From: Lepeophtheirus salmonis
Lineage: Eukaryota > Arthropoda > Copepoda > Siphonostomatoida > Caligidae
Reading direction: 5' to 3'
Assembly (NCBI RefSeq): GCF_016086655.4
Contig: NC_052141.2
Coordinates: 8,990,001-9,054,000 of the forward strand
DNA: 64,000 bases
Below the pieces are notes generated by a model that saw only the letters and a list, made by a program, of their open reading frames with translations, had not been told where the DNA came from and did no database searches. Made by a program: the position numbers and the translations under genes. Shown in pieces: positions 21,385 through 32,417 of the stretch (its first letter is position 1; each line of letters opens with the position of its first letter).

Positions 21385-21910
21385 CCATTCCTGATTTTTG
21401 TTCAAGATTGTATTTATGCTAACTCACGAAACATATTAATCATTAAAGATGGATATACTATTAAATAGTGTAACTATTTATGTTAAATATGTGGCCTTTC
21501 AATATAAAAGCAAGCGGAAATGATTTTTTTTTTCTTCAAAATCGAGCGTAAATTACCTTTGTATTCGTCAACGACAAATTATTCTCAATCTCTACGAACA
21601 AATTATTCTTATCAATCCTACAAATTTCCCACAAATTGCACTGAAAGTAGCCAAAATTGATCTTCACAATAAAAGTATAAGAAATTAGCAGATTTTATGT
21701 ATAAAATAAAAGTTAAAACTATCGATTAGAGTCTTGGGTATTTCAAATCATCCCAATTATTTGAATAACTAGCCTATACTTTACTCAAATATATCTATGA
21801 AATATTGACCTGCATGTTTAAGTATCTGTAATAATCAAATGTATAAAGATTATTTTCTTTTTCCTTCAAAATTGTTTTTGTATTGATGCAATACATATGT
21901 ACCCGTACTT
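21385..21910 (+). repeat. Family L, end of one unit and a second unit
   Basis: TTTTTGTTCAAGATTGTATT at 21402 closes a truncated unit; ATATGTGGCCTTTCAATATA at 21487 opens the next, which ends with TTCAAAATTGTTTTTGTATT near 21865. Same block order as at 5985. Confidence 0.72.
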
Positions 21911-22391
21911 GAAATAATATGCATCCATGTCCGACACAGGATATGATGTAAGATTATACCACCTTTTGATATGGAATAATTTTAATTATGATTCGCCATT
22001 ATTCTAAAGAACAAATATACACAATGCAGGGATAAAAATGAACCAATATATCTTTTTCTTACCGTCAATCCAAAAAAATATATATATACCGGGTGGACAG
22101 TTGAACCTTACACAGTTGTATTATATTGATTTGAGAGGTTCTCTGTGAGGAAATTAGAACATCGCAGTGAGATTCAAGGATTAGGACATCAACTCTTCTT
22201 CGTGCGGGTCATACATTAACAAAGGTAAAGGAATTGCTCGTATGACCATTTATAATGTTACGAAGAAGCTGGACCACAACGAGACCATAGAGAGGAAGCC
22301 TAGTGCTATGTCACACAACATTTTTGCCTCCAACGGCATTGTGGTGCCCCTGATCTGGTTCAAGGATGGTTACAAACTCCGGGTAGGCATA

Positions 22392-23320
22392 TAAATGGTT
22401 TTTCATTAGGGATACTTCAATTTATTTCCCTTAGGGATAAAACAACGCCTTATTTATTTACTTTCTTTGACTTTTAGAAACCTTATTTGTATATATTCTA
22501 TCATGGTGGAGCGATATACACTTGATCAGCAATTGCAAATTATCCAAATTTATTATCAAAATAATCATAATGAAAAATAACTGATTTTCATCGCAAAATC
22601 ATCTTCAGTGATGAATCCCAATTTTGGCTCAATGGCTTTTTTAATAATCAAAACATGATTTATTGGTAAGGCAGCAATCCACGAGTCCTTCCTAAATCAT
22701 CATTGCATCCTGAAAAAAAATCTGTTTGTTGTGGACTTCATGCTGGAGGGATTATTGGGTAATATTTTTTCGTTGATGATGATAATGACCACGTTACTGT
22801 AAATAGAGATCGTTATCGTAACTGATTTTTTTGGTCCCCAATGGCAAGTTATGGACTGGACAAAAATGAGGTTTCAACAAGACGGTGCCATTTGTCACAC
22901 AGCAAACGGCACAATCGATTTATTGAAAAGCAAATTTGGTGAGCGTGTAATTACGAGAAATGGATGGGTTGATAGGGTGCCTCTATCGTGTGATTTAACC
23001 CCTTTAGATTATTTTCTTTGGGGTCATGCCAAGTCATTGGTTTACACCTATAAACCCACAACGTTAGAATAGCTCCGAGAAAATATCGCACGCAAAATTG
23101 CTGCAATATCCCTCAATTTATTGGAAAAAGTAGTGCAAAATTGGGTTCAGCAATTGGACTTCTGTAAATGTGCTCGTGGGGTTCCTGCTGGATAAATTGA
23201 TTTTTATAAATAAATGTATAGATTTATAATTGGTACGGAAAGAATAAATTTGGGAAAAATCTTAAACGTTTTGTGTCTTATTCATAAAAAAGTTGAAGCG
23301 CTCTACATGAAAAATCTTTA
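22392..23320 (+). mobile_element. Inner IS630/mariner-type element nested in the outer transposon
   Basis: Imperfect inverted ends: left GTTTTTCATTAGGGATACTT then CAATTTATT; right, reverse complement, ATTTTTCATGTAGAGCGCTT then CAACTTTTT. TA lies at both borders (22392-22393, 23319-23320). It splits the reading of the outer transposase between GYKL and DVFKD. At ~929 bp it is an internally deleted copy. Confidence 0.78.
22504..23195 (+). pseudogene. Mariner-superfamily transposase with an internal deletion (DD~36D type)
   Basis: The start MVERYTLDQQLQIIQIYYQN matches the N-terminus common in insect IS630-like elements. About 120 residues that should follow are missing, so the leader runs directly into DFHRKIIFSDESQFWLNG, which holds the first Asp. 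Downstream, MRFQQDGAICHTANGTIDLL has the second Asp, and SCDLTPLDYFLWG the third, with 36 residues between them. The C-terminus LREN...NWVQQLDFCKCARGVPAG also fits. Frameshifts and stops fall between the first and second motifs and after the Leu-Glu of KPTTLE. Function is lost, but all three catalytic Asp positions remain. Confidence 0.88.
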
Positions 23321-24085
23321 ACATCGACGTTTTCAAGGACAACATGCTCCCCGACGGCAACGTCTTCTTTCAGCTTTATGTTTCCCGCCTCACACTACAA
23401 AAATTACTCAGCTAACATCATCATTTTCTGGGACAAGAGAATGTGGCCACCATACAGTACGGAATATCAATCCCTTGACTTTTTTTTCTGACTGCATATC
23501 GAGAGTAGGGTCTGTATGATCCATCACGCTAACGTTGAAGCCATGAAGAGCTCCCTTTCGACAAGGAGTGGGCTGACATGTATTAAATTTCATTCACAAT
23601 ACTTGCAACTCTTGCACCATCAGTGAGGCCAATGGCACCCGAATAATACAAATCAATTTGATATTAGCCTTGTATCAGATTTTTTTTTCTATAATTAAAG
23701 AAGAGCAGGTTATTTTCTCTTTTCTTTCCATGAGTGTAAATTTCAAGTTTCCACCCGGTAGATGTAATGTATAAATGTCAAACATTAATTCCATGTATTG
23801 CTTTACCTGCAATACTTAGTATTAAGTGCCTTTGTGACGTTGATGCATTTCATGCCTTCTCTGTGGATGCTTAAATACACATATTTCAGTCTACGTCTAT
23901 TTTTCCATTTGCTGTACTTTTGTTTGGACAACATTATAATAACTACAGAAGTACCTCAGCATAAAAACAATCTTGAGCAGACAAATCAAGACAAAGAAAA
24001 CAATCCAATTTAATTTTTGTGTATATGTTCTGCAGAAGTTGACACTAGTATCCGCAAACTGTATATGTTCCAACAAAAAAATTAG

Positions 24086-24328
24086 ATGGGTAATTTTACA
24101 GGAAGGAGTTACAGTACCTCTTGGGATGAGGATACCGCAATAATTGAATATTTCATGGAAGATCGATATATTTATGTGTTACAGGAAAACTCACTGCACT
24201 TTGTTCACCCCCAGAATGTTTACCTCCCCTTTTCACTGCAAGACAAATTCATCCTGATGCAAGTTCATGGCAAGAAAGTTAATCCTGAGAAAAAAAAAAA
24301 TAATAATATTTGTATACCTATAATATAA
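24086..24328 (+). CDS. Unrecognised 80-codon open frame
   Basis: The frame encodes a mixed-composition peptide (YSTSWDEDTAIIEYFMEDRY, then LHFVHPQNVYLPFSLQDKF) ending in a lysine/asparagine tract from an A-run. Composition is less biased than the random frames nearby, so it may be a fragment of a gene or element. No domain, splice signal or family is recognised. It ends at the start of a Helitron-like element. Treat as hypothetical. Confidence 0.2.
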   Translation: MGNFTGRSYSTSWDEDTAIIEYFMEDRYIYVLQENSLHFVHPQNVYLPFSLQDKFILMQVHGKKVNPEKKKNNNICIPII

Positions 24329-25336
24329 TCTGTATATACACACATAATACGGTTTGTGTGTATGTGTCTTTTGTGGGTGCCCTAGGAGGCTGAAACTTTG
24401 TATGGGTGTATCTTTTGAACCTGGCCAGGCTAAGACGAGGGTGTCAATTTTCGAGAGTGGTTATACAAGGGGGTTTACCTAAAACATACAAAACATGCTT
24501 TTTGGAGCTCAAATAAACTAGATTGAGCTATACATCAAAAAGTGACTGGTGTCTCAAAAAACAACTGTACGAATAAGGACGTTTTCTAAATTTATTCAAA
24601 ATCAAAAAATTTAATGAACGAACAATAAATATGTGAAAATTGGACTTCTTTTTTCTTTTTTTTTTAAGAGGTGACGTTTAACTGTAAAATCTGTTATTTT
24701 CCGAATAATTTTTCCATTTTTTTCATCAAAGTCAATTTTATAAGAAGGAAAACCACAAAACGACGCATTTTGTACATAAAATTACAGGCCTAGAAAAACC
24801 TTATAGCATTTTCAATTTTCAAAACATTTTATTATATTTTTTTTTTTTGCAATAGTTGCAAAAATGAAGCAGTTACTGAAGTTTATTTTCTTTAACTATT
24901 TTATTTTCCATCTTTTTTTGTTTTTTTAAGTACGAAATAAATCTCGGTAGTTTTGTGTTCCTCTTTACAATGCCACTAAATACCGTTCCCTACTTTTTTT
25001 TTTTTAGAGCAAAACTGTTTATTGCAATTTTCTTCGAGAATTTCAATTTGACAATTTTTGGACTAAAATAAAAGATGGACTTCTCATCAAAACAAATGTT
25101 TCCATGGATATATATCTGATATGTTATTTGAAGTTTATAACACTATTTAATAAAAAAATCATAATAATACATTTTATATAGTATACAGCCACTATATTAA
25201 AATGCATTATAGAATACCCAAATGCTCGCCCGCACCAAAATGGATCTAAACATTAAAAAAGAATAGTATTGACATTTGTTGATCTGATTTCCATCTCCTT
25301 TCTTGGCCCAAGCAACGCTGGGCAACCCTTTACTAG
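24329..25336 (+). mobile_element. Helitron-like non-autonomous element
   Basis: The 3' end has the hairpin GCCCAAGCAACGCTGGGC (5-bp stem, 25306-25323), a short spacer and CTAG at 25333-25336 followed by T. Such a hairpin then CTRR inserted before T defines Helitrons. The proposed 5' end is TCTGTATATACACACATAAT after A at 24328, followed by GTGCCCTAGGAGGCTGAAAC. The interior is AT-rich and non-coding. The 5' boundary is less certain than the 3'. Confidence 0.55.
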
Positions 25337-25549
25337 TATAATATTTTATATATAAATTAATACTTATACGAGAAGGTGAAATACGTACTTTGTATATTTT
25401 GATTGTATAAGTTCAAAATGTATTTTGAAAATATACAATAAAAGTCAAGATAATTTGAAACAATCGCCGCAAGGAATATTAATACCATGTCTATATTTAA
25501 TTTAAGGAAATAAAAAGATCTTCAAGATATGTAGCAAAATGATTGCAAT

Positions 25550-26165
25550 CTGCGGAGTCGTTGTCAGTTTTGGTAGAATTGGAGTCGGGAGTCGGGAAAT
25601 TTCGACCGAGTCCGACTACAAAAATTATTATAATTGGTGTAAACAAAATTTATTTATAATCTATGGCTTATATTCAGTATGTTTGTAAAGTTATTTTCTA
25701 AATGGTTATAAATTATTGGTATTAAGTACTATTAATTTATGAAACTTATTAAGTTCCTTAATTTATTAATTTGCTTCACAAATTTTCAACGTGCTTTATA
25801 GTCCATACAATCACAATTCCTAAACACTTCTAAAAGTATAACATTGACGTGAGAGGTTATGCGGATAATCGTTCCTCAGTTACGAGTACGTAAATTATTT
25901 TTCGAAACTTATGTATTAGCAATAGATAGATTTTGATCCTTTTCATTTCTTTTCCACCTAGTCTTATTTCTAAATATTTTCTTTATACATAGTTACAGTA
26001 CAAATATTTCCTACATATAACTAATAACTACCTATATCTATAAATGCAAACCTTATTTAAAGTATATACACTCCAATGACTCAATAATACTTTAATTGGC
26101 TATAAAATATATTAAGTAAAAAATAATGTGTGTTGGAGTCGGACTTTTTGTACCGTCTCTGCTGC
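25550..26165. repeat. GGAGTCGG-ended repeat
   Basis: Left end has GGAGTCGGGAGTCGGGAAAT and ACCGAGTCCGACTAC; right end has TTGGAGTCGGACTTTTTGTA and CCGTCTCTGCTGCCC. The GGAGTCGGA/TCCGACTCC motif is a recurring end motif of short DNA elements in many metazoans. The ~500-bp interior is AT-rich and unassigned. Confidence 0.45.
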
Positions 26166-26469
26166 CCTGGTTAAATCAATTTAAGTTCTTATATACATAA
26201 ATTAGGAACTTCTTTATTAGGATAATGAGTATATTATTGAATGATTCAATCTTTGTGTTAAAAAGTAGAATAAAATTCTACAACATACCGATTTGATTTT
26301 TTTCATTAAAATCAATGTATTGTTCGGGATGATTTTTCCTCGGGATGAACTTGTATTGGGGTGAAAAGAGCGCGCGGTGAACTGTACGTATGTGAAATTA
26401 ATGGCCACTGATGAAAATCTGGTGAAATTTTTAGCTGCCCTGTTTCTTTTTTGTGGAATTGGTTATCTG

Positions 26470-26880
26470 AAGAAGGTTCATTTTCTTTTCCTTAGATATA
26501 GTCATTCATATTTAATTCCTGAGTAGTGAACTTCCTTTCCCAAATGGATTTAGTTATATTCAAAACCTGATTGAACATCCGTGTGTGTGCTCATAAAACA
26601 CGGCGCGTAATCCTGTGGGTCTGTTGCAGAGTTATAATTGTAAGCCCTTGTTGGACTTGTAGAGTAGAATTGGGGATCGACATCGAAGTAATTCTAGAGA
26701 ATATCCTTGTTTATATCCTTTTCTCCTTTATCATAGCTGATTGTTGTTCATCCAATGAAACGTCATGGGCATAATTCTTTCTCTTGCCAAAATACTTTTA
26801 AAACTATCAGGGTTACCATGTTGATTTTCGTTTTTTTTTTAAAATTCCCTTTGTACAGTAGATTTTCATCACTATTAAAT
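26470..26880 (+). repeat. Family S repeat, forward copy
   Basis: AGTGAACTTCCTTTCCC, CCGTGTGTGTGCTCATAAAA, GTAAGCCCTTGTTGGACTTG, AGAGTAGAATTGGGGATCG, CCAATGAAACGTCATG, CTATCAGGGTTACCATG. Closest in layout to the copy at 3985. Both overlapping open frames fall inside it. Confidence 0.8.
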
Positions 26881-26944
26881 GTGTTATTTTTGGATATTCT
26901 AATACAAAAGTATAAAATAAAATCATTCCGTGGTACATTATTAA

Positions 26945-27110
26945 GTAGTGATGCTACGATTAATCGGAATCGGAGAGTTGGGGTTTTTTTTTTTTTTTTT
27001 TTGAAATTAGAATCAGCATCTGAATCGGCACAGTTATTTATTACTTTCCTAAGTTATGAAATAAAAAATATTAGATATATCGATCAAGATATAAAAAAAC
27101 TACCATGTGA
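26945..27110. repeat. TAGTGATG-ended MITE, partial
   Basis: TAGTGATGCTACGATTAATC with GGAATCGG and later GAATCAGCATCTGAATCGG resembles the ends of the element at 28645-29553. A T-run of about 20 lies between. Confidence 0.5.
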
Positions 27111-27199
27111 ATTTCTTATTTGACTCTCTTAATTTTATAAATATTGTATTAAAGAATTTAGGATAAAAAAATGCTCGAAAAATGAGAAGAAACATATTC

Positions 27200-27490
27200 A
27201 AACCAAACTAAAAGTGAGCAAATGTCTTTTAAACAGATATTGTTATTTTAGAGGAATAAGTTTCGTAAAGGGATCTAGGAAAGGTCATATTTGCAAAATC
27301 TGCCATGGGATTTCTTGCACTGAGAAAATTAGGCTCGGAAAAAGCTCGCTGGGCAGAAGAATCGCCTTACTTTATCCAAATTTTTTCTTGATAGTACAAA
27401 ACTGGCCTGAAAAGAGGCTAATGGAAATGAGCTGGTCAAGTTTTTTTTTACCAATAGGAACGAAGGCTTCTTCAATCGTGGAATTATGAA
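27200..27490 (+). CDS. Unrecognised 91-codon open frame
   Basis: Contains a Cys/His-rich patch (GHICKICHGISCTEKIRLGK) and a mixed C-terminal part. A Cys-x2-Cys-x3-Cys arrangement is visible, but I cannot assign a zinc-binding family. No splice sites were evident and no homologue was recognised. It may be chance or a decayed fragment. Confidence 0.15.
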
Positions 27491-27559
27491 ATAGTCTTCA
27501 AAATGAACAAAATTTATCCAACAACACAGAACCTTTCTAATAAAATTAGTCAATGTTTC

Positions 27560-28380
27560 ATTTTGTTATTGTCATGATTATTTATACAACGCGATATACA
27601 CATTACTAGAGCCACCTTTCGGGAAAAATTGTTGATTTCTATATATTGTACATATTATATACATTATGAGCAATTGGAACCTCATTTAGAGTCCATTTTT
27701 ATATATTTTTGACATTACCAAGACAAAATAAAGTACTTATGAATGCATAATCTAGGCATGTTTGGTTCTCAATTTTTATCGATTTTCGATTAATGTTGTT
27801 GTGGAAAGGGTGTCATATAGTAAAAGAAATAACCTATCTACATATTTCAATGATTTATTAATTTTTACCTTGCTTCAAAGCTTAATAGAGTTGTATGACC
27901 TTAACCTAATATTGTAGAGTAATGACGTTTTGCATAGGGTAAATATCTTATCACTTGACAGCTTTTCCACACAAGCTCATAGCCAAATCCGAAAAAAGTA
28001 GACAACAGACCCCCCCCTAACTTTATAGATATCAGAAATAAAGAATTAAAAATTCGGAAACATTGACTTTTCGTTCGTAAAAAAATGGAAACAAACAGTT
28101 ATATACATAGCAAACACTCATATAATTTTCAGATTAAAAGAAAGCGGATTATACCTGGATTGAGGCTTTTATGAAGAGGCCTGAATATTAATGATCTATG
28201 TATGCATATATCATAATTATATTAGGGAAATAATGTGAATCGCAACGTTCATAAATCCAAAAATATATATGTATGATCATATATTTTGAAGGGTATTTGT
28301 ATATTTAATTCTTCTTTTGAATACATAGTTGTGCTAGACATTTATATCCACCAATCAAATGCTTCAATTCAAAAATTGAC
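27560..28380. other. AT-rich stretch, nothing recognised
   Basis: Includes a short C-run (CAGACCCCCCCCTAAC, ~28010). No gene or element end supported. Confidence 0.4.
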
Positions 28381-28644
28381 GAGTACGATGTTACCTAACT
28401 AGCACCTTATTTTTTTTGTCAGCTGTAGATATTTCTGCTTCTATTCTCTTAATCAATATTGTGAACGTTGATTGTTCTATTACCATTAGTTTTTGTTTTG
28501 GTCCTGTAAACAATTATAATTGACTCAGAATTGGCTAAATATCAACTTATTTTGAGTCTTTTTTAGGTTTCTACTTGTATACAAGTTTGTGAGACATATT
28601 AAAGGTTTTGAGGTGAGATATGTAATTGGTTTAAATATTATAAC

Positions 28645-29553
28645 TAGTGATGTAACGATTCCAAATAAAATCCCGATTGCTGAAAGTTTTAAATCAATCA
28701 TAAAAAATACAATTTTGCTATCAAGCGCTTCCACAGAATTATATATATGTATATAGTTTTATTTTTGAAGGGTGTGTGTGTGTGGTTTTTGGAATTATTT
28801 TTTGGAAAAAACTATAAAATTAAGTTTGAAATATTAAATTAAAAAAAAAAAAAAAATCAAATATACAATTTCATATTTAATTTTTTTTTCAAAAATCTAC
28901 AACTATTCTCAAAAAATTAAATTTTTTGGAAAATAATATCAAAAACTCATGGTTTCATGGTTGTTCTCAAAAAATTTTTTTGGAAAAACATTTAAAAATC
29001 CATAGCTGTTCACGAAAAGTTAAATAGTTTTGAGAAAATTTTCTTAAATCAGAAGCAATTTACACAAAAATATATATATTTTTTTTAAATTTCCAAAAAT
29101 CCACAGCTGTTCCCAAAAAAATGTCAAATGTTAAATTTTTTGGAAAAAAAATTCAAAAATCTTCAATTGCTCTCAAAAAAATTCAATGTTTGGAATAAAA
29201 TTTAAAAAAGTCCCCAGTTTTCTCAAAAAAATAAATTGTTTGGTAATTTTTTCAAAATCTCCAGCTGTTCTAAAAAAAATTTCAAAAATGAAATATCTTA
29301 TATAACATCTTTTGAAAAAAAAAACAACATTCAAATATTAAACTTTTTTGGAGAAAAATTAAATTAATTTAGATGTATTAAAGTTTTAGAAATTTTAAAT
29401 TTTCTAGTAAAAAGCAAAAATTCCTTAATATGTGGAGGGGGTCATTTTTTTTTTTTTATAAGTTGGACAATTAACAAATAATATTTGGAATAGCAAATTA
29501 AACATTATTTTCCAGATTCCGATTCCCAATTATAAATAACCGTCTCATCACTA
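28645..29553. mobile_element. TAGTGATG-ended element carrying a GGGGCG-family copy
   Basis: Left end TAGTGATGTAACGATTCCAA and right end, read in reverse, TAGTGATGAGACGGTTATTT. From about 28724 (GCGCTTCCACAGAATTATAT) to about 29450 the interior is a GGGGCG-family copy. The junction after CAATTTTGCTAT is shared with the locus at 49195-49340, so the combined structure seems to have moved as one unit. Confidence 0.65.
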
Positions 29554-29924
29554 CAAGTTAAAACAAGCAGTTATCTCACAAACATAAAAATATAATAGGT
29601 ATTTTGTTGTAGTGCACGTCAATATTCCTGCATTTTTTCTCCTAATTAATATTTTCAACGATGATAATTCAATTAAAACTATCTTTTGATAAGGTGCCTT
29701 GAACAATTCCTAACAATATTAAATAATAATTCCTTATTTGTGAAGAATAGGACAACTACCAAACAATTTTGGGCATTTTATTTGTTTATTTTCGGAGATA
29801 AGGTTCCGTGAAATAAAAGAAATACCGACGTAAGAGACGTAATTGGTTTAAAGACAAAATACAAAAAATATACAGTGTATTTTTTGTTGTTTGTCGCTGT
29901 TTATTTTTCTTTTGTTCAAATCTA

Positions 29925-30333
29925 GGGGTGTCTGAAGGGGGTCGGCTGGAAGGGCTGTAGACCCCCCCTCCGAAAAATAAATTTTTGCTTTTTACTAGAA
30001 AATTTACTATTGGAAATTTAAAAAAAGATTAATATTTGAAATTCAATTCAATTTAAAAAAAAAAAAATTCAAATAATTTAATTTTTCAAATTTTTTTGTG
30101 AACATTTTGGAATTTATCAAATTTTTTCAAAAAATTATTTGAATTTTTTTTTCCAACAAATGTAATGGATTTTAGATTTTTTTTTTTTTTTAATTTAATT
30201 TTACATCAGCAGTGGCAGATTTTTGATTATTTTTTACAAAAAATTATTTTTTTGAGAATAGCTATGTACTTTTTTCCAAATTTTTTAGATTTATATCAAG
30301 CCCCATCAAAAATGTAATCCTGTAGACGCCCCC
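29925..30333. mobile_element. GGGGCG-ended A/T-rich MITE, copy (both ends)
   Basis: Left GGGGTGTCTGAAGGGGGTCG, then GGAAGGGCTGTAGACCCCCC; right CCTGTAGACGCCCCC (30319-30333). The left subterminal matches the right subterminal CTACAGCCCCTCC of other copies in reverse, so this copy lies in opposite orientation to 9228. Confidence 0.75.
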
Positions 30334-31139
30334 GTAATCAGTTTTCTGAATGTTAATTGGTTCAATTGGTCATGAACGTTGTTAACTTATTTAGAGTTTG
30401 TAAGCAAAGCAAATGAGAGCTTCGCCGTTTTTACGGCGAAATAATAGAAATCCCTTAATAATAATTTTACAAAATGTTATAACAATAATGTTTATTTTCG
30501 GATGAGAGGTTGCATGATTCAATAGGGGTTACGACGTGAGATATGTAGAGGCTTAAGTCATGTCATTGTTGCCTTGCTAACACAAATATTTACTATGTTC
30601 TTTATTGCCAACTGTCGATGTTTCTACCTTAAAAAAATCTATCAACATTCTCCCAAGTTGGGGAGGAACTCCCCAACTTAGTGTTCTGAACATTCATTGG
30701 TTGAATAAAAATTATCTCTTTTTAAGGCACTGTGAATTATTCTCCGCAATTATTCAACAATAAGTATATAGCTGGGAAGACTGAGTCAACTATTAACTAA
30801 TTTTGGCCTGTTGCCGGTTTCTTTTTCTTCATATGAAAGGTTTCGTGAAACACAAAAGGTAACAATGTGAGATGCGTCATTCGTTTAAAGACTTAAAACA
30901 TGGGATTATCTTAATAATACAAAAATACACAGTGTATTTACTTTTTAGTTGTGAATATTTCTACATTTCCCCCTCATAATCAGTATTATGAACATTGATT
31001 GGTTGAATAAGAATGAGCTTTTGTTAAGGATTATTGAATAATAATTCAAGAGTCAGGAAAAATGAGCCAACTACCAAATGATTTTGGGTCTTTTTTCAAG
31101 TTTTTTTTCGGAGGAAATGTAGCATAATACAATAAATAT

Positions 31140-31370
31140 AATGACCGGAGCAAACTAAAGTAATATATATCGTCCGCTAGGTGGTGTTACAAGCCTTAGC
31201 TTTAAAAAAATGGCACATCCCCAGTAGAATTTTCACAGAACTTTCTCTGCGACTAATATGCGTTTGTAATTTTTAGTCAATAATATTATCATTTAGGGAG
31301 TTGTATTATTTTGCCACAAGATGGCGCCACTCTCTGTCGCTTTGTTTATAAACGAATATAAGTAGATAAC
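31140..31370 (+). repeat. Dispersed repeat shared with 58985-59165
   Basis: GCCACAAGATGGCGCCACTC followed by TCTGTCGCTTTGTTTA matches GTCACAAGACGGCGCCACTC then TATGTCGCTTTATTTA at about 59118. Upstream CAAACTAAAGTAATATATAT and AAACTAAAGAAATATATATC also match. It interrupts the family R array. Confidence 0.7.
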
Positions 31371-32417
31371 GTTCAGGCCCCATTCGTTTAAAGAGTTAAA
31401 TCACAGCGTTACCTCGGTAACACAAAAATGTACAATGCATTTTATTTTCAACCGTCAATATTTCTGCATTTCCCTGTTCTGAACATTGATTGGTGGATTT
31501 AGAATGAGCTCTTGTTAAGTTCCTGAGAACAAGTCCTAATATTAATTGAATGATAATTTCATAATTAGAAAAAAGTGACTAACCATCAACGGATTTTGTG
31601 CCTTTCTCAAATTTCTTTTTAGAGGAAAGGTTGCGCGACACATTCAAGGTAATGATTTGAGAGATGTCATTACGTTTTTTAAAGACTTTATATTGGACTG
31701 CGTAGGGATAATCACAAACAGAATGGATCTCATATTTATCTGTTTACATTTTTGACTCTGTCACTCTTAATGAACTCTTTAAGGGCCTTTCTACTTGTTT
31801 CTCTACAGGGCCCTCCTCAATTTAATAACTTGAAAGAAGGACTTAACATATTATTAGTTACCTTTGTATTAATCATTAGGAGCTCACACGTACTTATCAG
31901 TCAGCGCCCTCCTTACGTTATATTTGATATACGCCACGTACAATATTATATATATATGTACTTTTTTACATAGTTAAAATCCTCCAATCTACTTCTAAGC
32001 CGTCAGTTGATAAAAAGAAGCAGTGCTTATGTGTATATCATATTATTATGTTTGTGCTCCTTGTGCCTGCCTCTCTCTCCATTAGTACACCTATTCTTAA
32101 TTAGAACAGTGTCTATCACTCATTATTAGGAGTCGAGATGTGTTCTCATTTTAAAAGCTGTGAATCTCTTACTAATTGTAATTAAATACGAGGGAGTTTA
32201 TTGATTTTTGTAGGGCGTTTAAATTTTTCCAGAAAGTTTTTTGTATGGAATTAACTCAACATCAACGTGCTTTGACATTCCACACAACAGAGGAAAGGAA
32301 TGAGAGTTGGAAGACTTACTACAGAGGCCACTTGGATGTGGAAAAGGATTCCCTAAGTCGTTGTCGTGCTCACAAATAATATACATATTGGTTGTATTAA
32401 TAAGACTATTATTAATA

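Larger units (their letters stand above)
22087..23760 (+). mobile_element. Outer Tc1-like transposon (host of a nested insertion)
   Basis: Inverted ends TACCGGGTGGACAGTTGAAC (22087) and the reverse complement TACCGGGTGGAAACTTGAAA (ending 23760), each starting at a TA. Transposase pieces on the plus strand: QLLRAGHTLTKVKELL and TTIYNVTKKLDHNETIERK near 22190-22300, FASNGIVVPLIWFKDGYKL to about 22380, then, after the inserted element, DVFKDNMLPDGN near 23325 and FWDKRMWPPYSTEYQSLDFF near 23430. The second motif keeps the general WPP...LDFF layout but the PDLNPLD is degraded to TEYQSLD. The element is dead even without the insertion, because the first catalytic segment was already deleted. Confidence 0.82.
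28380..31740 (+). repeat. Family R array (~300-bp units) broken by insertions
   Basis: Diagnostic blocks recur in order: ACACAAAAATNTACAGTGTATTT-like, AACTGTCGATATTTCTGC-like, GAACATTGATTGGTTGAATA, AACTACCAAATGATTTTGGG and a GGAGGAAAGGTTGCG-like end. Matching blocks start near 28462, 30350, 30685, 30984 and 31478; the 30685-30984 spacing is ~299 bp. The array is interrupted at 28645-29553, 29925-30333 and about 31140-31370. Short hairpin TTCGCCGTTTTTACGGCGAA at about 30421 lies in it. No gene is present. Confidence 0.72.

Noticed and set aside
28380..31740. CRISPR-like array
   Set aside because: Repeat units are ~300 bp, diverged, with no short exact repeat and unique spacers; the genome context is eukaryotic.
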